Assembly: GCF_017744675.1 (NCBI RefSeq)
Contig: NZ_JAGIAV010000002.1
Span: forward strand, 1 to 64,000
Reading direction: 5' to 3'
Length of the DNA stretch: 64,000 nt
From: Flavobacterium sp.
Lineage (GTDB): Bacteria > Bacteroidota > Bacteroidia > Flavobacteriales > Flavobacteriaceae
Part shown: piece by piece, positions 47,074-55,488 of the stretch
How the letters are laid out: each line of letters begins with the position of its first letter
Numbering within the stretch: the first letter of the stretch is position 1
Notes under the pieces: generated by a model
What the model saw: the letters and a program-made list of their open reading frames with translations, nothing else
Database searches by the model: none
What the model was told of the DNA's origin: nothing
Program-made: the position numbers and the translations under genes

Positions 47074-48059
47074 AGTTTTCCTATATTCAAAGTATCGTTA
47101 GCCTTAAAAGATTCGAAAAATTCAAAAGCTCTTTTTTCTGCATAAGAATACATAGAATCACGAAGCGGAAAAGCACAATGTCCGCCATATTTTGGAGTTT
47201 CCAAATAAACAAATGCGCTGTCTTTGGCAATTGTTCTTGGGTAACATCTTTCGCCCAAAAATGGATCGTCGAGCGAATTTATAATTAAAACTGGCGTTGT
47301 AATATCTTTAAGCGAAAACTCTGGAGAAACGCGATGGTAATAATCGTCTTTACTTGCAAAACCATGCAAAGGCGCGGTAAAATACTGATCGACTTCATCA
47401 AAAGAAGTAATTTTATCGATCTGGTCCCGATTGATGAAATCTGGAAATTGTGCCGCTTTGTATTTCAGTTTTTTCTTGATGTCAATAGTAAAATTCTTTA
47501 GATAAACTCTATTAAAGCCTTGCTTAAGTACTTCTGCACTAGTTGCAATATGCGTGGGAACGGAAATAGAAACGGCCGCTTTTATGCGTTTGTCAATTTT
47601 TGTCCAACCTAAATAATTCAATAGCTGAACACCTCCCATCGAATATCCGATCAGATAAATATCTTCAAATCCTTTTTTCAAAACAAACTGAACCACTTCG
47701 TCCAGATCGTCTACTGCACCATGATGGTATAGTCTTGGAAGTCGATTCATCTCTCCGCCACAAGTGCGGTTGTTCCAGGCAAAAACAGAAAACCCTTTTT
47801 CCTGAAAATACGCGGCACAGCTGTTATTGTAAGTTCTTCGAGAATCACCTTCTAAACCATGACATAAAATAACGGCTTTTTTAGGATCGTTGATCAAATA
47901 ATCGATATTGATAAAATCTCCGTCGTTTAATTCCTGCTTCTCTCTCGTATAGTTAGGCACTTCAAACTTCTTGATCAAAGCGGCGTAAATGGTCGAAATA
48001 TGCCTGTTACGATGAATAATAGAAGGAGAATTATATTCTGATTGTTCAATTAGTGGCAT
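47064..48059 (-). CDS. YheT-like alpha/beta hydrolase
   Basis: 331 residues. The fold is marked by ILCHGLEGDSRR near 72, the nucleophile elbow GYSMGG near 145, a candidate Asp in NSLDDPF near 255 and a candidate His in KYGGHCAFP near 300. Members of the YheT/EMB8 group are predicted esterases or hydrolases; the natural substrate is unknown. Single gene. Confidence 0.88.
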   Translation of the reverse strand: MPLIEQSEYNSPSIIHRNRHISTIYAALIKKFEVPNYTREKQELNDGDFINIDYLINDPKKAVILCHGLEGDSRRTYNNSCAAYFQEKGFSVFAWNNRTCGGEMNRLPRLYHHGAVDDLDEVVQFVLKKGFEDIYLIGYSMGGVQLLNYLGWTKIDKRIKAAVSISVPTHIATSAEVLKQGFNRVYLKNFTIDIKKKLKYKAAQFPDFINRDQIDKITSFDEVDQYFTAPLHGFASKDDYYHRVSPEFSLKDITTPVLIINSLDDPFLGERCYPRTIAKDSAFVYLETPKYGGHCAFPLRDSMYSYAEKRAFEFFESFKANDTLNIGKLVG

Positions 48060-48373
48060 AACTAGAAATTTTATGGTACTTATTACAAATCTAAGAAATC
48101 ATTCAATATGTAATTTAATTCTTTCTTTCTATTTTGTTTTTTTATAATTTCAAAAAGAATTGCAGTGTAAAAAAAAGTATTCAAAATATATCGGGTTAAT
48201 TTATACATAAACTGCAGTTAATTTTAAAAAACAGATTAATGTTGGAATACATTTGAAGGAAAACAAATTGTTAAATGTGCCTGAACATCACTCCAGTCCC
48301 GCCATCTCTGACTTGAATGTTTACTTTATTTGTATATTTGTAAAATCGATTTCTAAAAAGCAAAATCCCTCTA
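48060..48373. other. Intergenic region upstream of the sensor kinase at 48374
   Basis: 314 bases. Contains the promoter at 48313-48340; the remainder is AT-rich with no visible structure. Confidence 0.4.
48313..48340 (+). promoter_or_regulatory. Flavobacterial promoter of the sensor kinase gene
   Basis: TTG at 48313-48315, a 17-nt spacer and TATATTTG at 48333-48340: a full match to the -33/-7 pattern of Bacteroidota sigma factor promoters, about 34 bases before the start codon. Confidence 0.7.
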
Positions 48374-49744
48374 ATGTTTGAACTCTTACCAGTAGATCCA
48401 AAAACTATATTTCTACTTTACTTTTGGGGCAATCTATTTACCTGCGTGCTTATTTTTAGTTTTTCTTTTTCGTATGCTACTAGCGATAACCGAAAAACTT
48501 TAAAATGGTATGGTTTAGGCAAGCTGATACTGACTTTAGCTTGGATATTGGCGCTTTTGCGAAATATTATCCCTGATTTTGCTTCTATTAACATTGCCAA
48601 TTCTATGATTTTTGGCGCGTGCTGTTTTGAAACGATCGCCATGCTATCTTTAATTAAAACGCATGCAAAGAGATATTATCGGTTTCAGATTGCCATTACT
48701 ATAGCGGCCATATTACTTTTTAATGTTTCGACACTTTTTGATGCCACTATGAATACTCGCGTCATCATTGGTGGTGTTGGCATTTTTTTCATTTACCTGT
48801 GCCCTACGATTACTTATTTTACAGAAAAGGAAAAAAGCTTTTTCAAGACTTTTTATGTTCTCTGTTATATGGGATTTGAAATTTTAATTGCAATACGTTC
48901 TGTTCACCGATATTTGTATCCTCAAAATCTTATTATTTCTAAAGATACTTTTGATAGCTTGTACAGCATTTGTCTGTTTCTGCTAAGTTTAATTGGAATT
49001 GTAGGCTTTTTGCTTTTGGTAAAAGAAAAACAGGATCATAAAATTAAAAAACTGCTGAACGATAAAAACCAGTTTTTTTCTATTATTTCTCACGATTTGA
49101 GAGGACCATTAGGTTCTTCTGTTTCTCTTTCTGAAATTTTACTTGACAATATAGAACAATATAGCCGAGAGGAAATTAAGGAAATATCAGAAATGCTGCA
49201 TGATTCGAATAAGAACATTTATAAACTGCTTGAAAACTTGTTGGATTGGTCTCGCGTACAGACCGGCATGATTGCATTTAATCCGAAGAACATACTTTTG
49301 AATGCTTTAATTGAGGAGAACATCGAGCTGAGCAAAAATGTCGCTTTAAACAAAAACATAAACATCACTTTTGAATCGGCTTATCTTGTGGAAGCAGAAG
49401 TAGATAAAAACATGATTAGCACTATCTTACGAAATTTGCTCAGCAATGCCATTAAGTTTACAGACAAAAACGGCGAGATAAAAGTTAAATTGATTAAGAC
49501 AAGCCAAAAAGCAGAAATCTCGATTACAGATAACGGAATTGGTGTTCCTGATAGCATCAAAGAAAAACTATTTAAAATTAACGGAAAGGTGCTGCAAAAA
49601 GGTACAGAAAACGAACTCGGCAGCGGACTCGGTTTATTACTTTGCAAAGAGTTTGTCAACATTCACCAAGGAGAAATTTGGGTTGAAAGCGAGCAAGGAA
49701 AAGGAAGCACTTTTAGGTTTACACTTCCTATTTTAAATTTTTAA
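48374..49744 (+). CDS. Membrane sensor histidine kinase (HisKA)
   Basis: 456 residues. The N-terminal half holds about seven transmembrane helices without a known sensing domain. Cytoplasmic kinase part: HisKA with ISHDLRGPLG (phosphoacceptor His at about 238) and HATPase_c with NLLSNAIKFTDK near 355, DNGIGV near 385 and GSGLGLLLCKEF near 420. No response regulator gene next to it, so it is an orphan kinase in this window. Confidence 0.9.
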   Translation: MFELLPVDPKTIFLLYFWGNLFTCVLIFSFSFSYATSDNRKTLKWYGLGKLILTLAWILALLRNIIPDFASINIANSMIFGACCFETIAMLSLIKTHAKRYYRFQIAITIAAILLFNVSTLFDATMNTRVIIGGVGIFFIYLCPTITYFTEKEKSFFKTFYVLCYMGFEILIAIRSVHRYLYPQNLIISKDTFDSLYSICLFLLSLIGIVGFLLLVKEKQDHKIKKLLNDKNQFFSIISHDLRGPLGSSVSLSEILLDNIEQYSREEIKEISEMLHDSNKNIYKLLENLLDWSRVQTGMIAFNPKNILLNALIEENIELSKNVALNKNINITFESAYLVEAEVDKNMISTILRNLLSNAIKFTDKNGEIKVKLIKTSQKAEISITDNGIGVPDSIKEKLFKINGKVLQKGTENELGSGLGLLLCKEFVNIHQGEIWVESEQGKGSTFRFTLPILNF

Positions 49745-49981
49745 AATTCCAATATTTTAAATTCCAAATTCCAATTCTCATTTTATGTCATTGCGAGGAA
49801 CGAATCAACCACACTAGTAAAATTCCAAACTTTGGGTTAAATTCCAATATTGAAATTCCAAATTCCAACTTGAGTATTAAAAATCCAAATTTCAATCTAA
49901 AATCTAAAGTCTGAAATCTGAAATAAAAGAAATCCAAATCCCTTTTTTAATTGAAATTTGGATTTTAAAAATTTTAATTTT
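49745..49981. repeat. AAATTCCAA-rich intergenic repeat block
   Basis: Degenerate copies of AAATTCCAA and AAATCCAAAT words, both strands, with a hairpin at 49930-49965. The block also contains TCATTGCGAGGAACGAA, a word often seen in bacterial intergenic repeats. No coding sequence. Confidence 0.55.
49930..49965 (-). terminator. Terminator of the RidA gene
   Basis: AAATCCAAAT and ATTTGGATTT arms, 10 bp, with T-rich flanks, 17 bases after the stop at 49982. A near copy lies at 51077-51112. Confidence 0.6.
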
Positions 49982-50371
49982 TTACCTCACTACAGTTGCC
50001 TCCAACTCTACTTTTAAAGTTTCAAAAAGGCTTTTTACCTCCAAAACCGTACTGGTTTGCTTAATCTCATTTTCTTGAATCCAGTTTTGAAAAACATCGA
50101 AATTCTCAAATAACGAAACCGAATCTGTAGTGTAGACATTTAGTCTTACTATATTCTTCAATTCATAATCGGCATCGTGAATTACTTTTTCCAGATTTTC
50201 TAATGTTTTCAATAATTGAGTTCGCATGTCAGCGTTACTGGAAATACCATTCTCATCAATAGCAGTTTGTCCTGAAACATATAAGGTTCCTTTTGCATTA
50301 CTAACATCAACTGCTTGAACATAATTTCTAGCATCTTGCCATTTCCACGGATTTATTTCTCGTTTTTCCAT
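49982..50371 (-). CDS. RidA family protein
   Basis: 129 residues. Fits the RidA/YjgF fold (GTLYVSGQTAIDENG near 30, VRLNVYTTDS near 80). RidA enzymes hydrolyse reactive enamine/imine intermediates; several paralogs have other roles. A Crp/Fnr regulator gene lies 73 bases upstream on the same strand. Both are flanked by copies of the AAATCCAAAT hairpin. Confidence 0.85.
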   Translation of the reverse strand: MEKREINPWKWQDARNYVQAVDVSNAKGTLYVSGQTAIDENGISSNADMRTQLLKTLENLEKVIHDADYELKNIVRLNVYTTDSVSLFENFDVFQNWIQENEIKQTSTVLEVKSLFETLKVELEATVVR

Positions 50372-50444
50372 CTTTTTTAATTAAAATTCTATGATGCAAA
50401 AATCGGCAGACTCTTCATTTCAGAGGCGTGATAAATATCACTAT

Positions 50445-51014
50445 TTAAAAAAGACGGCTTAATGTTTCTCGCGAAACACCCAAATAAGAAGCTAAAGAAC
50501 TTTTAGGAACACGCTGCAATAAAGATGAATTTTTAAGGATTAACTGCTCATATCTTTCGCGTGCATTGGAAGTTAAAAACGATAAAATTCGCGTTTGAGA
50601 TCCGATGTGGCCAGCAATTGATTTTCGAAGAAAAAAACGCTCCATTTTACGCGAATCCGAACAAAGTTTTTCAAAGTTTTCCAATGAAAGACTATAAAGG
50701 AGAGTATCTTCAATGCATTCTAAAGTTAACTGTGCTTTACTTTGCGTGTAAAAAGCTTGAAAATCTGTTTCCCACCAATCTTCCATTGCAAAGGAAACAA
50801 TGTGTTTTTTAGCATCCTGATCTTCATAAACCAATTTAACAAGTCCGGAAAGCACGAAGTAAACCTCATTTACCTCATTTCCTTCTTCAATGATAAATTC
50901 ACCTTTACGAAACGATTTTAAGTCAAAATGAGAAATAATAAATCCTGCTTCTTCATCTGTTAAAGAGACTATTTTATCAATATGGGCTCTTAAAAATTGT
51001 TCAGGATTATTCAT
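50445..51014 (-). CDS. Crp/Fnr-family transcriptional regulator
   Basis: 189 residues. cNMP-binding-like domain at about 25-115 (KGEFIIEEGNEVNEVYFVLSG) and a C-terminal winged helix with VPKSSLASYLGVSRETLSRLF. It lacks the residues for cAMP binding seen in Crp and probably responds to another cue. Likely co-transcribed with the RidA gene. Confidence 0.87.
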   Translation of the reverse strand: MNNPEQFLRAHIDKIVSLTDEEAGFIISHFDLKSFRKGEFIIEEGNEVNEVYFVLSGLVKLVYEDQDAKKHIVSFAMEDWWETDFQAFYTQSKAQLTLECIEDTLLYSLSLENFEKLCSDSRKMERFFLRKSIAGHIGSQTRILSFLTSNARERYEQLILKNSSLLQRVPKSSLASYLGVSRETLSRLF

Positions 51015-51076
51015 AAAATGCTTTTAAAAGTAAATTTAATTATTAATTAGGCTAATGAAAAATCTATGCAAATAAA

Positions 51077-51112
51077 AAATCCAAATCCCTTTTTTAATTG
51101 GAATTTGGATTT
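51077..51112. repeat. Hairpin repeat copy, also possible terminator of the SIMPL gene
   Basis: AAATCCAAAT and ATTTGGATTT arms, near identical to 49930-49965 in sequence and orientation. It lies between the Crp gene start and the SIMPL gene stop at 51183, followed by AAATTCCAA words. Confidence 0.55.
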
Positions 51113-51182
51113 TAAAATATTGGATTTTTAAAATTTCAAACTTGGAATTTGGAATTTAAAATATTTGGAATTTCACAAACAT

Positions 51183-51875
51183 TTAGTCTAACACAAAGCT
51201 AACGCTAACATTTGCTGTAATTTCGATTTCGCCAATTGCTAAAGTTTCGTTTGAAGCTCCGCCCATTGCATCCGCTTCTTTCATTCTCATTGCAGCATAC
51301 ATTGGCTGTGGGTGATAAACTTGAGAATTATCAGAGATTGTAAAAGCTTTACCTACTTTTTGTCCTAAAACAGACACGTATTCTTCAGCTTTTACTTTTG
51401 CATCTTTCATTGCTAATTTTCTAGCTTCAGATTGGTATTGCGCTAATTTTGATGATTCGAAAGAAACTCTGTCAATTCGGTTAATTCCTTGCTGAACCAA
51501 ACCTTCCATTAATTCATCATATTTAGTTAAATCTTTCACCACGATTTCTACAGTTTGCGTAGCGTTATAAGAAGTTTTCTTTTTCTCATAATCGTACTGT
51601 GGATTAAGGGCTACTTGTTTTGTTTTGAAATCTGCTGTTGGAATATTCATTTTTTTGATGAATTTTAAAACAGCGTCCATCTTTTCGTCGTTTTGCTTTT
51701 TAACGTCCTTAGCATTATTCCCTTTTGTTTCAACCGAAGCTGAAATACAAACCTGATCAGGTGCTACTTTTACTTTTCCTTCTCCATTAACATTAATTAG
51801 AGGTACTTGTTTGATTTCTTGGCCGTAAGACATAGTCATAAACATGATTGTTAAAAATAATACTAGTTTTTTCAT
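51183..51875 (-). CDS. SIMPL (DUF541) domain protein
   Basis: 230 residues. Sec signal peptide (end near MSYGQ). SIMPL domain with INVNGEGKVKVAPDQ near 28 and VSASVET-like pattern, ending in EIEITANVSVSFVLD. Function unknown; some members are periplasmic or outer-membrane-associated and linked with stress. Single gene. Confidence 0.85.
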   Translation of the reverse strand: MKKLVLFLTIMFMTMSYGQEIKQVPLINVNGEGKVKVAPDQVCISASVETKGNNAKDVKKQNDEKMDAVLKFIKKMNIPTADFKTKQVALNPQYDYEKKKTSYNATQTVEIVVKDLTKYDELMEGLVQQGINRIDRVSFESSKLAQYQSEARKLAMKDAKVKAEEYVSVLGQKVGKAFTISDNSQVYHPQPMYAAMRMKEADAMGGASNETLAIGEIEITANVSVSFVLD

Positions 51876-51926
51876 TTTTGTTAAATTTTAATATTTAAAA
51901 AAGACATTCCAAAAGTTATGCCATCA

Positions 51927-52565
51927 TTACAATTTTCCCAATTTTGCCATTCCAAAAAGGATCAAAATCGGAATAGCAAGAAGGACTACCATCAATGTGT
52001 GGTCTGTAAGCAGGGATGGCATTTTGATCAAAGTAATCAAATATCCTCCTATAGCACCGCCAAAGTGTGCTGTGTGGCCAATATTGTCATTTTTGGCTTT
52101 CATTCCGTAAATTGAGTACAATAAATATAAAATTCCGAAAATATAAGCCGGCATCGGAATGACAAAAAATATTCCGAGCATCATGTCAGGCTGAAGCAAT
52201 ATTGCCGAATATAAAACACCTGTTACAGCGCCAGAAGCTCCGACAGCTCGATAACTGTAATCGTTTTTATGAAATAACATGGTCAAAAGGCTTCCGAAAA
52301 TTAAACTTCCAAAATAGACCAAGACAAAAGAAAAATTGCCCAACCAGTTTAAAACAACTGGAGCAAAAAAATACAAAGTCAGCATATTAAAAATTAAATG
52401 CATTATGTCTACATGCAAAAATCCCGAAGACAGCATTCTGATTTGCTCTCCAGAACGGATGCTTCCTACATGAAATTCGTATTTTCTAAAAAAATAAAGA
52501 TCGTTAAATCCTTTGTAACTAATAACAACGTTCGCAACGATAATCGCTATTAAAATAATATTCAT
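51927..52565 (-). CDS. Rhomboid-family intramembrane serine protease
   Basis: 212 residues with six transmembrane helices. Catalytic candidates: Ser in GASGAVTG (near 110) and His in GHTAHFGG (near 164). The N-terminal helix HxDIMHLIFN (near 55) is typical. Cleaves membrane protein substrates; they are unknown. Confidence 0.9.
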   Translation of the reverse strand: MNIILIAIIVANVVISYKGFNDLYFFRKYEFHVGSIRSGEQIRMLSSGFLHVDIMHLIFNMLTLYFFAPVVLNWLGNFSFVLVYFGSLIFGSLLTMLFHKNDYSYRAVGASGAVTGVLYSAILLQPDMMLGIFFVIPMPAYIFGILYLLYSIYGMKAKNDNIGHTAHFGGAIGGYLITLIKMPSLLTDHTLMVVLLAIPILILFGMAKLGKL

Positions 52566-52655
52566 AAGTATTAATTATTTTGAATTGTAAATATAATCAT
52601 TCTTAAAGATAAGTTAGCAAGAAAGCAAAACATCGATCGCTAATCATTTTTAATT

Positions 52656-52663
52656 TATCTTTG
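52656..52663 (+). promoter_or_regulatory. -7 element of the lipid A acyltransferase gene
   Basis: TATCTTTG, 16 bases before the start codon at 52679. No clear -33 TTG. Confidence 0.4.
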
Positions 52664-52678
52664 TCAAAAAAAATTTAG

Positions 52679-53551
52679 ATGCAGTTTCTTGTTTATATTT
52701 TAGCCTATCCATTGCTTTGGCTTATCTCTATACTTCCTTTTCCTATATTTTACCTGTTTTCCGATTTCGTGTGTTTCTTGGTATACAGAGTAATCGGATA
52801 TCGTAAAAAAGTAGTTCGCGAGAATCTTGCGCTTACATTGCCTCATTTAAGCGATGCTGAAAGAAAAGTGATCGAAAAGAAATTCTATAAACACATGTGT
52901 GATATGTTTTTGGAAATGGTAAAAACCATGAGCATGTCACCAGAAGAAATGGAAAGAAGATTTCATGTAACCAATATTGACCTTGTACTTGATTATGCTA
53001 AAAAAGGAAAAAGCGTTATTCTTGTGGCTTCACATTATGCAAGTTACGAATGGCTCTTAACCATTAATCCTAAACTTGGATTTCAAGGTGTTGCTGTTTA
53101 TAAAAGATTGGCCAATCCTTATTTTGACAAATTGGTTCGAAAAATCCGTTCGAAATACAATACCGAAATGATCGAAACCAGAAAAGCAATTCCAACAATG
53201 GCAAAGAACCAGCGAGAAGGAGTTTTAAGTATGTATGGTTTGGCAAGTGACCAATCGCCAAAAATGGAAAGGATTTTTCATTCGATGAAATTTATGGGAG
53301 TTGAAGTTCCTGTACATACTGGCGCAGAAACATTAGCAAAAAAATATGATTTGGCTGTGATATTTGTACAAGTAAGAAAATTAAAAAGAGGCTATTACGA
53401 AGCTACTTTTGTTTCGCTTGCTGATAATCCAAAAGATTTTGAAAACTTTAAAATCACCGAAATGTATCTGAAAGAAGTAGAAAAGCAGATTCTAGAAGCT
53501 CCAGAATTTTATTTGTGGACGCATAAAAGATGGAAACACCGTATTGAATAA
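52679..53551 (+). CDS. Lipid A biosynthesis acyltransferase (LpxL/HtrB family)
   Basis: 290 residues. N-terminal transmembrane anchor, then the HxxxxE catalytic motif in VASHYASYEW near 120. It adds a secondary acyl chain to lipid A at the inner membrane. In Bacteroidota the acidic partner is Glu, as here. Single gene with its own terminator. Confidence 0.9.
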   Translation: MQFLVYILAYPLLWLISILPFPIFYLFSDFVCFLVYRVIGYRKKVVRENLALTLPHLSDAERKVIEKKFYKHMCDMFLEMVKTMSMSPEEMERRFHVTNIDLVLDYAKKGKSVILVASHYASYEWLLTINPKLGFQGVAVYKRLANPYFDKLVRKIRSKYNTEMIETRKAIPTMAKNQREGVLSMYGLASDQSPKMERIFHSMKFMGVEVPVHTGAETLAKKYDLAVIFVQVRKLKRGYYEATFVSLADNPKDFENFKITEMYLKEVEKQILEAPEFYLWTHKRWKHRIE

Positions 53552-53570
53552 TATTTTGAAAATAATTCGT

Positions 53571-53610
53571 AAAAAGTCCGAAAAGCAACATTTGTTTTTT
53601 CGGGCTTTTT
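53571..53610 (+). terminator. Terminator of the acyltransferase gene
   Basis: AAAAAGTCCGAAAA pairs with TTTTTTCGGGCTTTTT (one G-T pair), 20 bases after the stop. Confidence 0.75.
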
Positions 53611-53709
53611 GTTTTGGAACGAATTAAAAAAACCTCAGTACGCACTCTACATTAAATTTGATGTGTTTTTGTAATGATTTTTTTGAATGGATAAAAAAGG
53701 GAAACAATT

Positions 53710-53717
53710 TAAATTTG
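53710..53717 (+). promoter_or_regulatory. -7 element of the GH128 gene
   Basis: TAAATTTG, 43 bases before the ATG; a TTG at 53683-53685 is 24 bases upstream, slightly beyond the usual spacing. Confidence 0.35.
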
Positions 53718-53759
53718 ACTCTCCTCTAATCATCTAAAAAAACAAAAAAATCATTAACC

Positions 53760-55244
53760 ATGATCCAAAAACTTTTTTTTACATTTTTATTGTCATCACT
53801 CTTCTTTTCAGTTTCTGCACAGAGTCCGAAAAGAGGAATTGCATACGGATACCATTCTCAAGCCGATATGGCTGCCTTAAAACCGGGAATCACTTGGTGG
53901 TACAACTGGTCGCCAGAACCAGACACTGATTTAAGAGCAAATTATGAATCGCTTGGAGTTGAATTTGTCCCAATGGCATGGGGAAAAATCAACGATGCAA
54001 ACGTGCAGGACTTTATAAATAAAATTAAACCTGGAGCAAAATATCTGTTGGCTTTTAACGAACCCAACTTTACTGACGGTGCTAGATTAACGCCTCAAGA
54101 AGCCGTTGCTGCATGGCCAAATCTCGAAAAGATTGCTGCGGCCAAAAATCTAGAGATCGTAAGTGCATCGCCCGCATACAACGGTCCAAACAATTACGGC
54201 GGAATTACAGATCCTGTGGTTTGGCACAATCAGTTCTTCCAGTTGTGTCCAAAATGCAAAGTCGATTTTATTGCTTTTCATACTTATGATGCGACTGCAC
54301 CATCTGTGATAGGAGTTACTGGAAATTTAAAGCAATTCAACCGTCCGCTTTGGATTACGGAATTTGCCAATAGAGTGATTCAGACTGCCGATGAAAAAAC
54401 AGCCTTCATGAAACAAATTTTAACCAGTTATGAAAATGATCCTGATATCTTTCGCTATTCTTGGTTTTCTGGAAGAGTAAATCCAAGCTGGACCGATATG
54501 TTAGAAGGACAGTTATTGAGTTCTACAAGTGGTGTTCTGCGGCCAATTGGAACCGAATATATTAATGTTCCTTATACAACAAAAAAAATGAACGTTCCGG
54601 GTCGTGTAACTGCCAACAAACATTATCGAAGAAAAGGAACAGGTTTGCAAGCCACTACAGACTCAAATACGGGACAAAATGTTTGTTTTATTAATGATGG
54701 AGATTGGAACGAATTTATGCTGAATGTTGCCAATGCAGGCACATACAATTTGGCTTTTAGAGTCGCTTCTCCTGTTCTTGCTGGCAAATTTGACATTCTG
54801 GTAAACGATGTCGTTGTAAAAGCAGACGAAACTTTTCCTCCAACAGGAGATTGGCAGACTTTTACCAATAAAGTTGTAAATGACGTTTATTTGCCAAAAG
54901 GCGAAGTTTACTTAAAAATCAAATTCAAATCGAATGATTTCAATTTTAATTTTATTGATGTTGCCGTTGCTAATCTTGGTGTAAAAGACAATGAATTGGA
55001 AAAAGAAAATTTTACGATTTATCCTAATCCTGTAAAAACGCAAGCAACTTTGCACATTAAATCGAGCGCAACTGAACCTTTAACAATCAAAATAATTGAT
55101 ATGAAGGGAAATGTTTGTTTCTCTTATGCCGATTATTTTACGAATGAAGATATTAAAATTGGAGACAAACTTTCAAAAGGAGTTTATATCGTAAATGCTT
55201 CATACGGAAATATCAAGAAGTCAATTAAAATCATTAAAAACTAA
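53760..55244 (+). CDS. GH128-like secreted glucanase with CBM and T9SS sorting domain
   Basis: 494 residues. Signal peptide ends near SVSAQ. Catalytic domain (about 25-245) fits the asl1/GH128 family of endo-beta-1,3-glucanases: GITWWYNWSP, LLAFNEPNF and LWITEFANR supply the two candidate catalytic Glu. A CBM6-like beta sandwich (about 255-410) and a T9SS sorting domain (IYPNPVK, ending in IKIIKN) follow. It probably degrades external beta-1,3-glucan such as laminarin. Confidence 0.9.
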   Translation: MIQKLFFTFLLSSLFFSVSAQSPKRGIAYGYHSQADMAALKPGITWWYNWSPEPDTDLRANYESLGVEFVPMAWGKINDANVQDFINKIKPGAKYLLAFNEPNFTDGARLTPQEAVAAWPNLEKIAAAKNLEIVSASPAYNGPNNYGGITDPVVWHNQFFQLCPKCKVDFIAFHTYDATAPSVIGVTGNLKQFNRPLWITEFANRVIQTADEKTAFMKQILTSYENDPDIFRYSWFSGRVNPSWTDMLEGQLLSSTSGVLRPIGTEYINVPYTTKKMNVPGRVTANKHYRRKGTGLQATTDSNTGQNVCFINDGDWNEFMLNVANAGTYNLAFRVASPVLAGKFDILVNDVVVKADETFPPTGDWQTFTNKVVNDVYLPKGEVYLKIKFKSNDFNFNFIDVAVANLGVKDNELEKENFTIYPNPVKTQATLHIKSSATEPLTIKIIDMKGNVCFSYADYFTNEDIKIGDKLSKGVYIVNASYGNIKKSIKIIKN

Positions 55245-55255
55245 ACATTTTTTAT

Positions 55256-55424
55256 ACTCCGCAGGAATATTTCGTCGGGTAGCAGATTTAAATTAGGTTA
55301 TAAGTTCCGGAGTACGGCTGATTAATCGGAAATGAATGCCTTTTGTAAATCAGGTGTCCCTACAGGACACAAATGCAAAACACCACCCTTTTTTTCTACC
55401 TACGAGACATTCCTAACGGAATGT
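55256..55424. repeat. REP/MITE-like intergenic element
   Basis: About 27-bp imperfect inverted ends: ACTCCGCAGGAATATTTCGT at 55256 onward, and its complement in CTACCTACGAGACATTCC at 55396 onward. Inside are GTGTCC-CTACA-GGACAC (55354-55370) and, at the right end, ACATTCC-TAAC-GGAATGT (55407-55424) followed by a T-run, which may end the GH128 transcript. Confidence 0.55.
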
Positions 55425-55436
55425 TTTTTTTATACA

Positions 55437-55468
55437 AAAGCCTCTTTTGAAATTTCAAAAGAGGCTTT
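55437..55468. terminator. Terminator of glmM
   Basis: A 32-base perfect palindrome with GCCTC/GAGGC cores, followed by TTT on the plus and A-rich sequence on the other side; 20 bases after the stop at 55489. Confidence 0.8.
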
Positions 55469-55488
55469 GTTATTTCAAAACTGAAATA

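Noticed and set aside
49745..49981. AAATTCCAA repeats considered as a CRISPR array
   Set aside because: No constant repeat length, no unique spacers, no cas genes.
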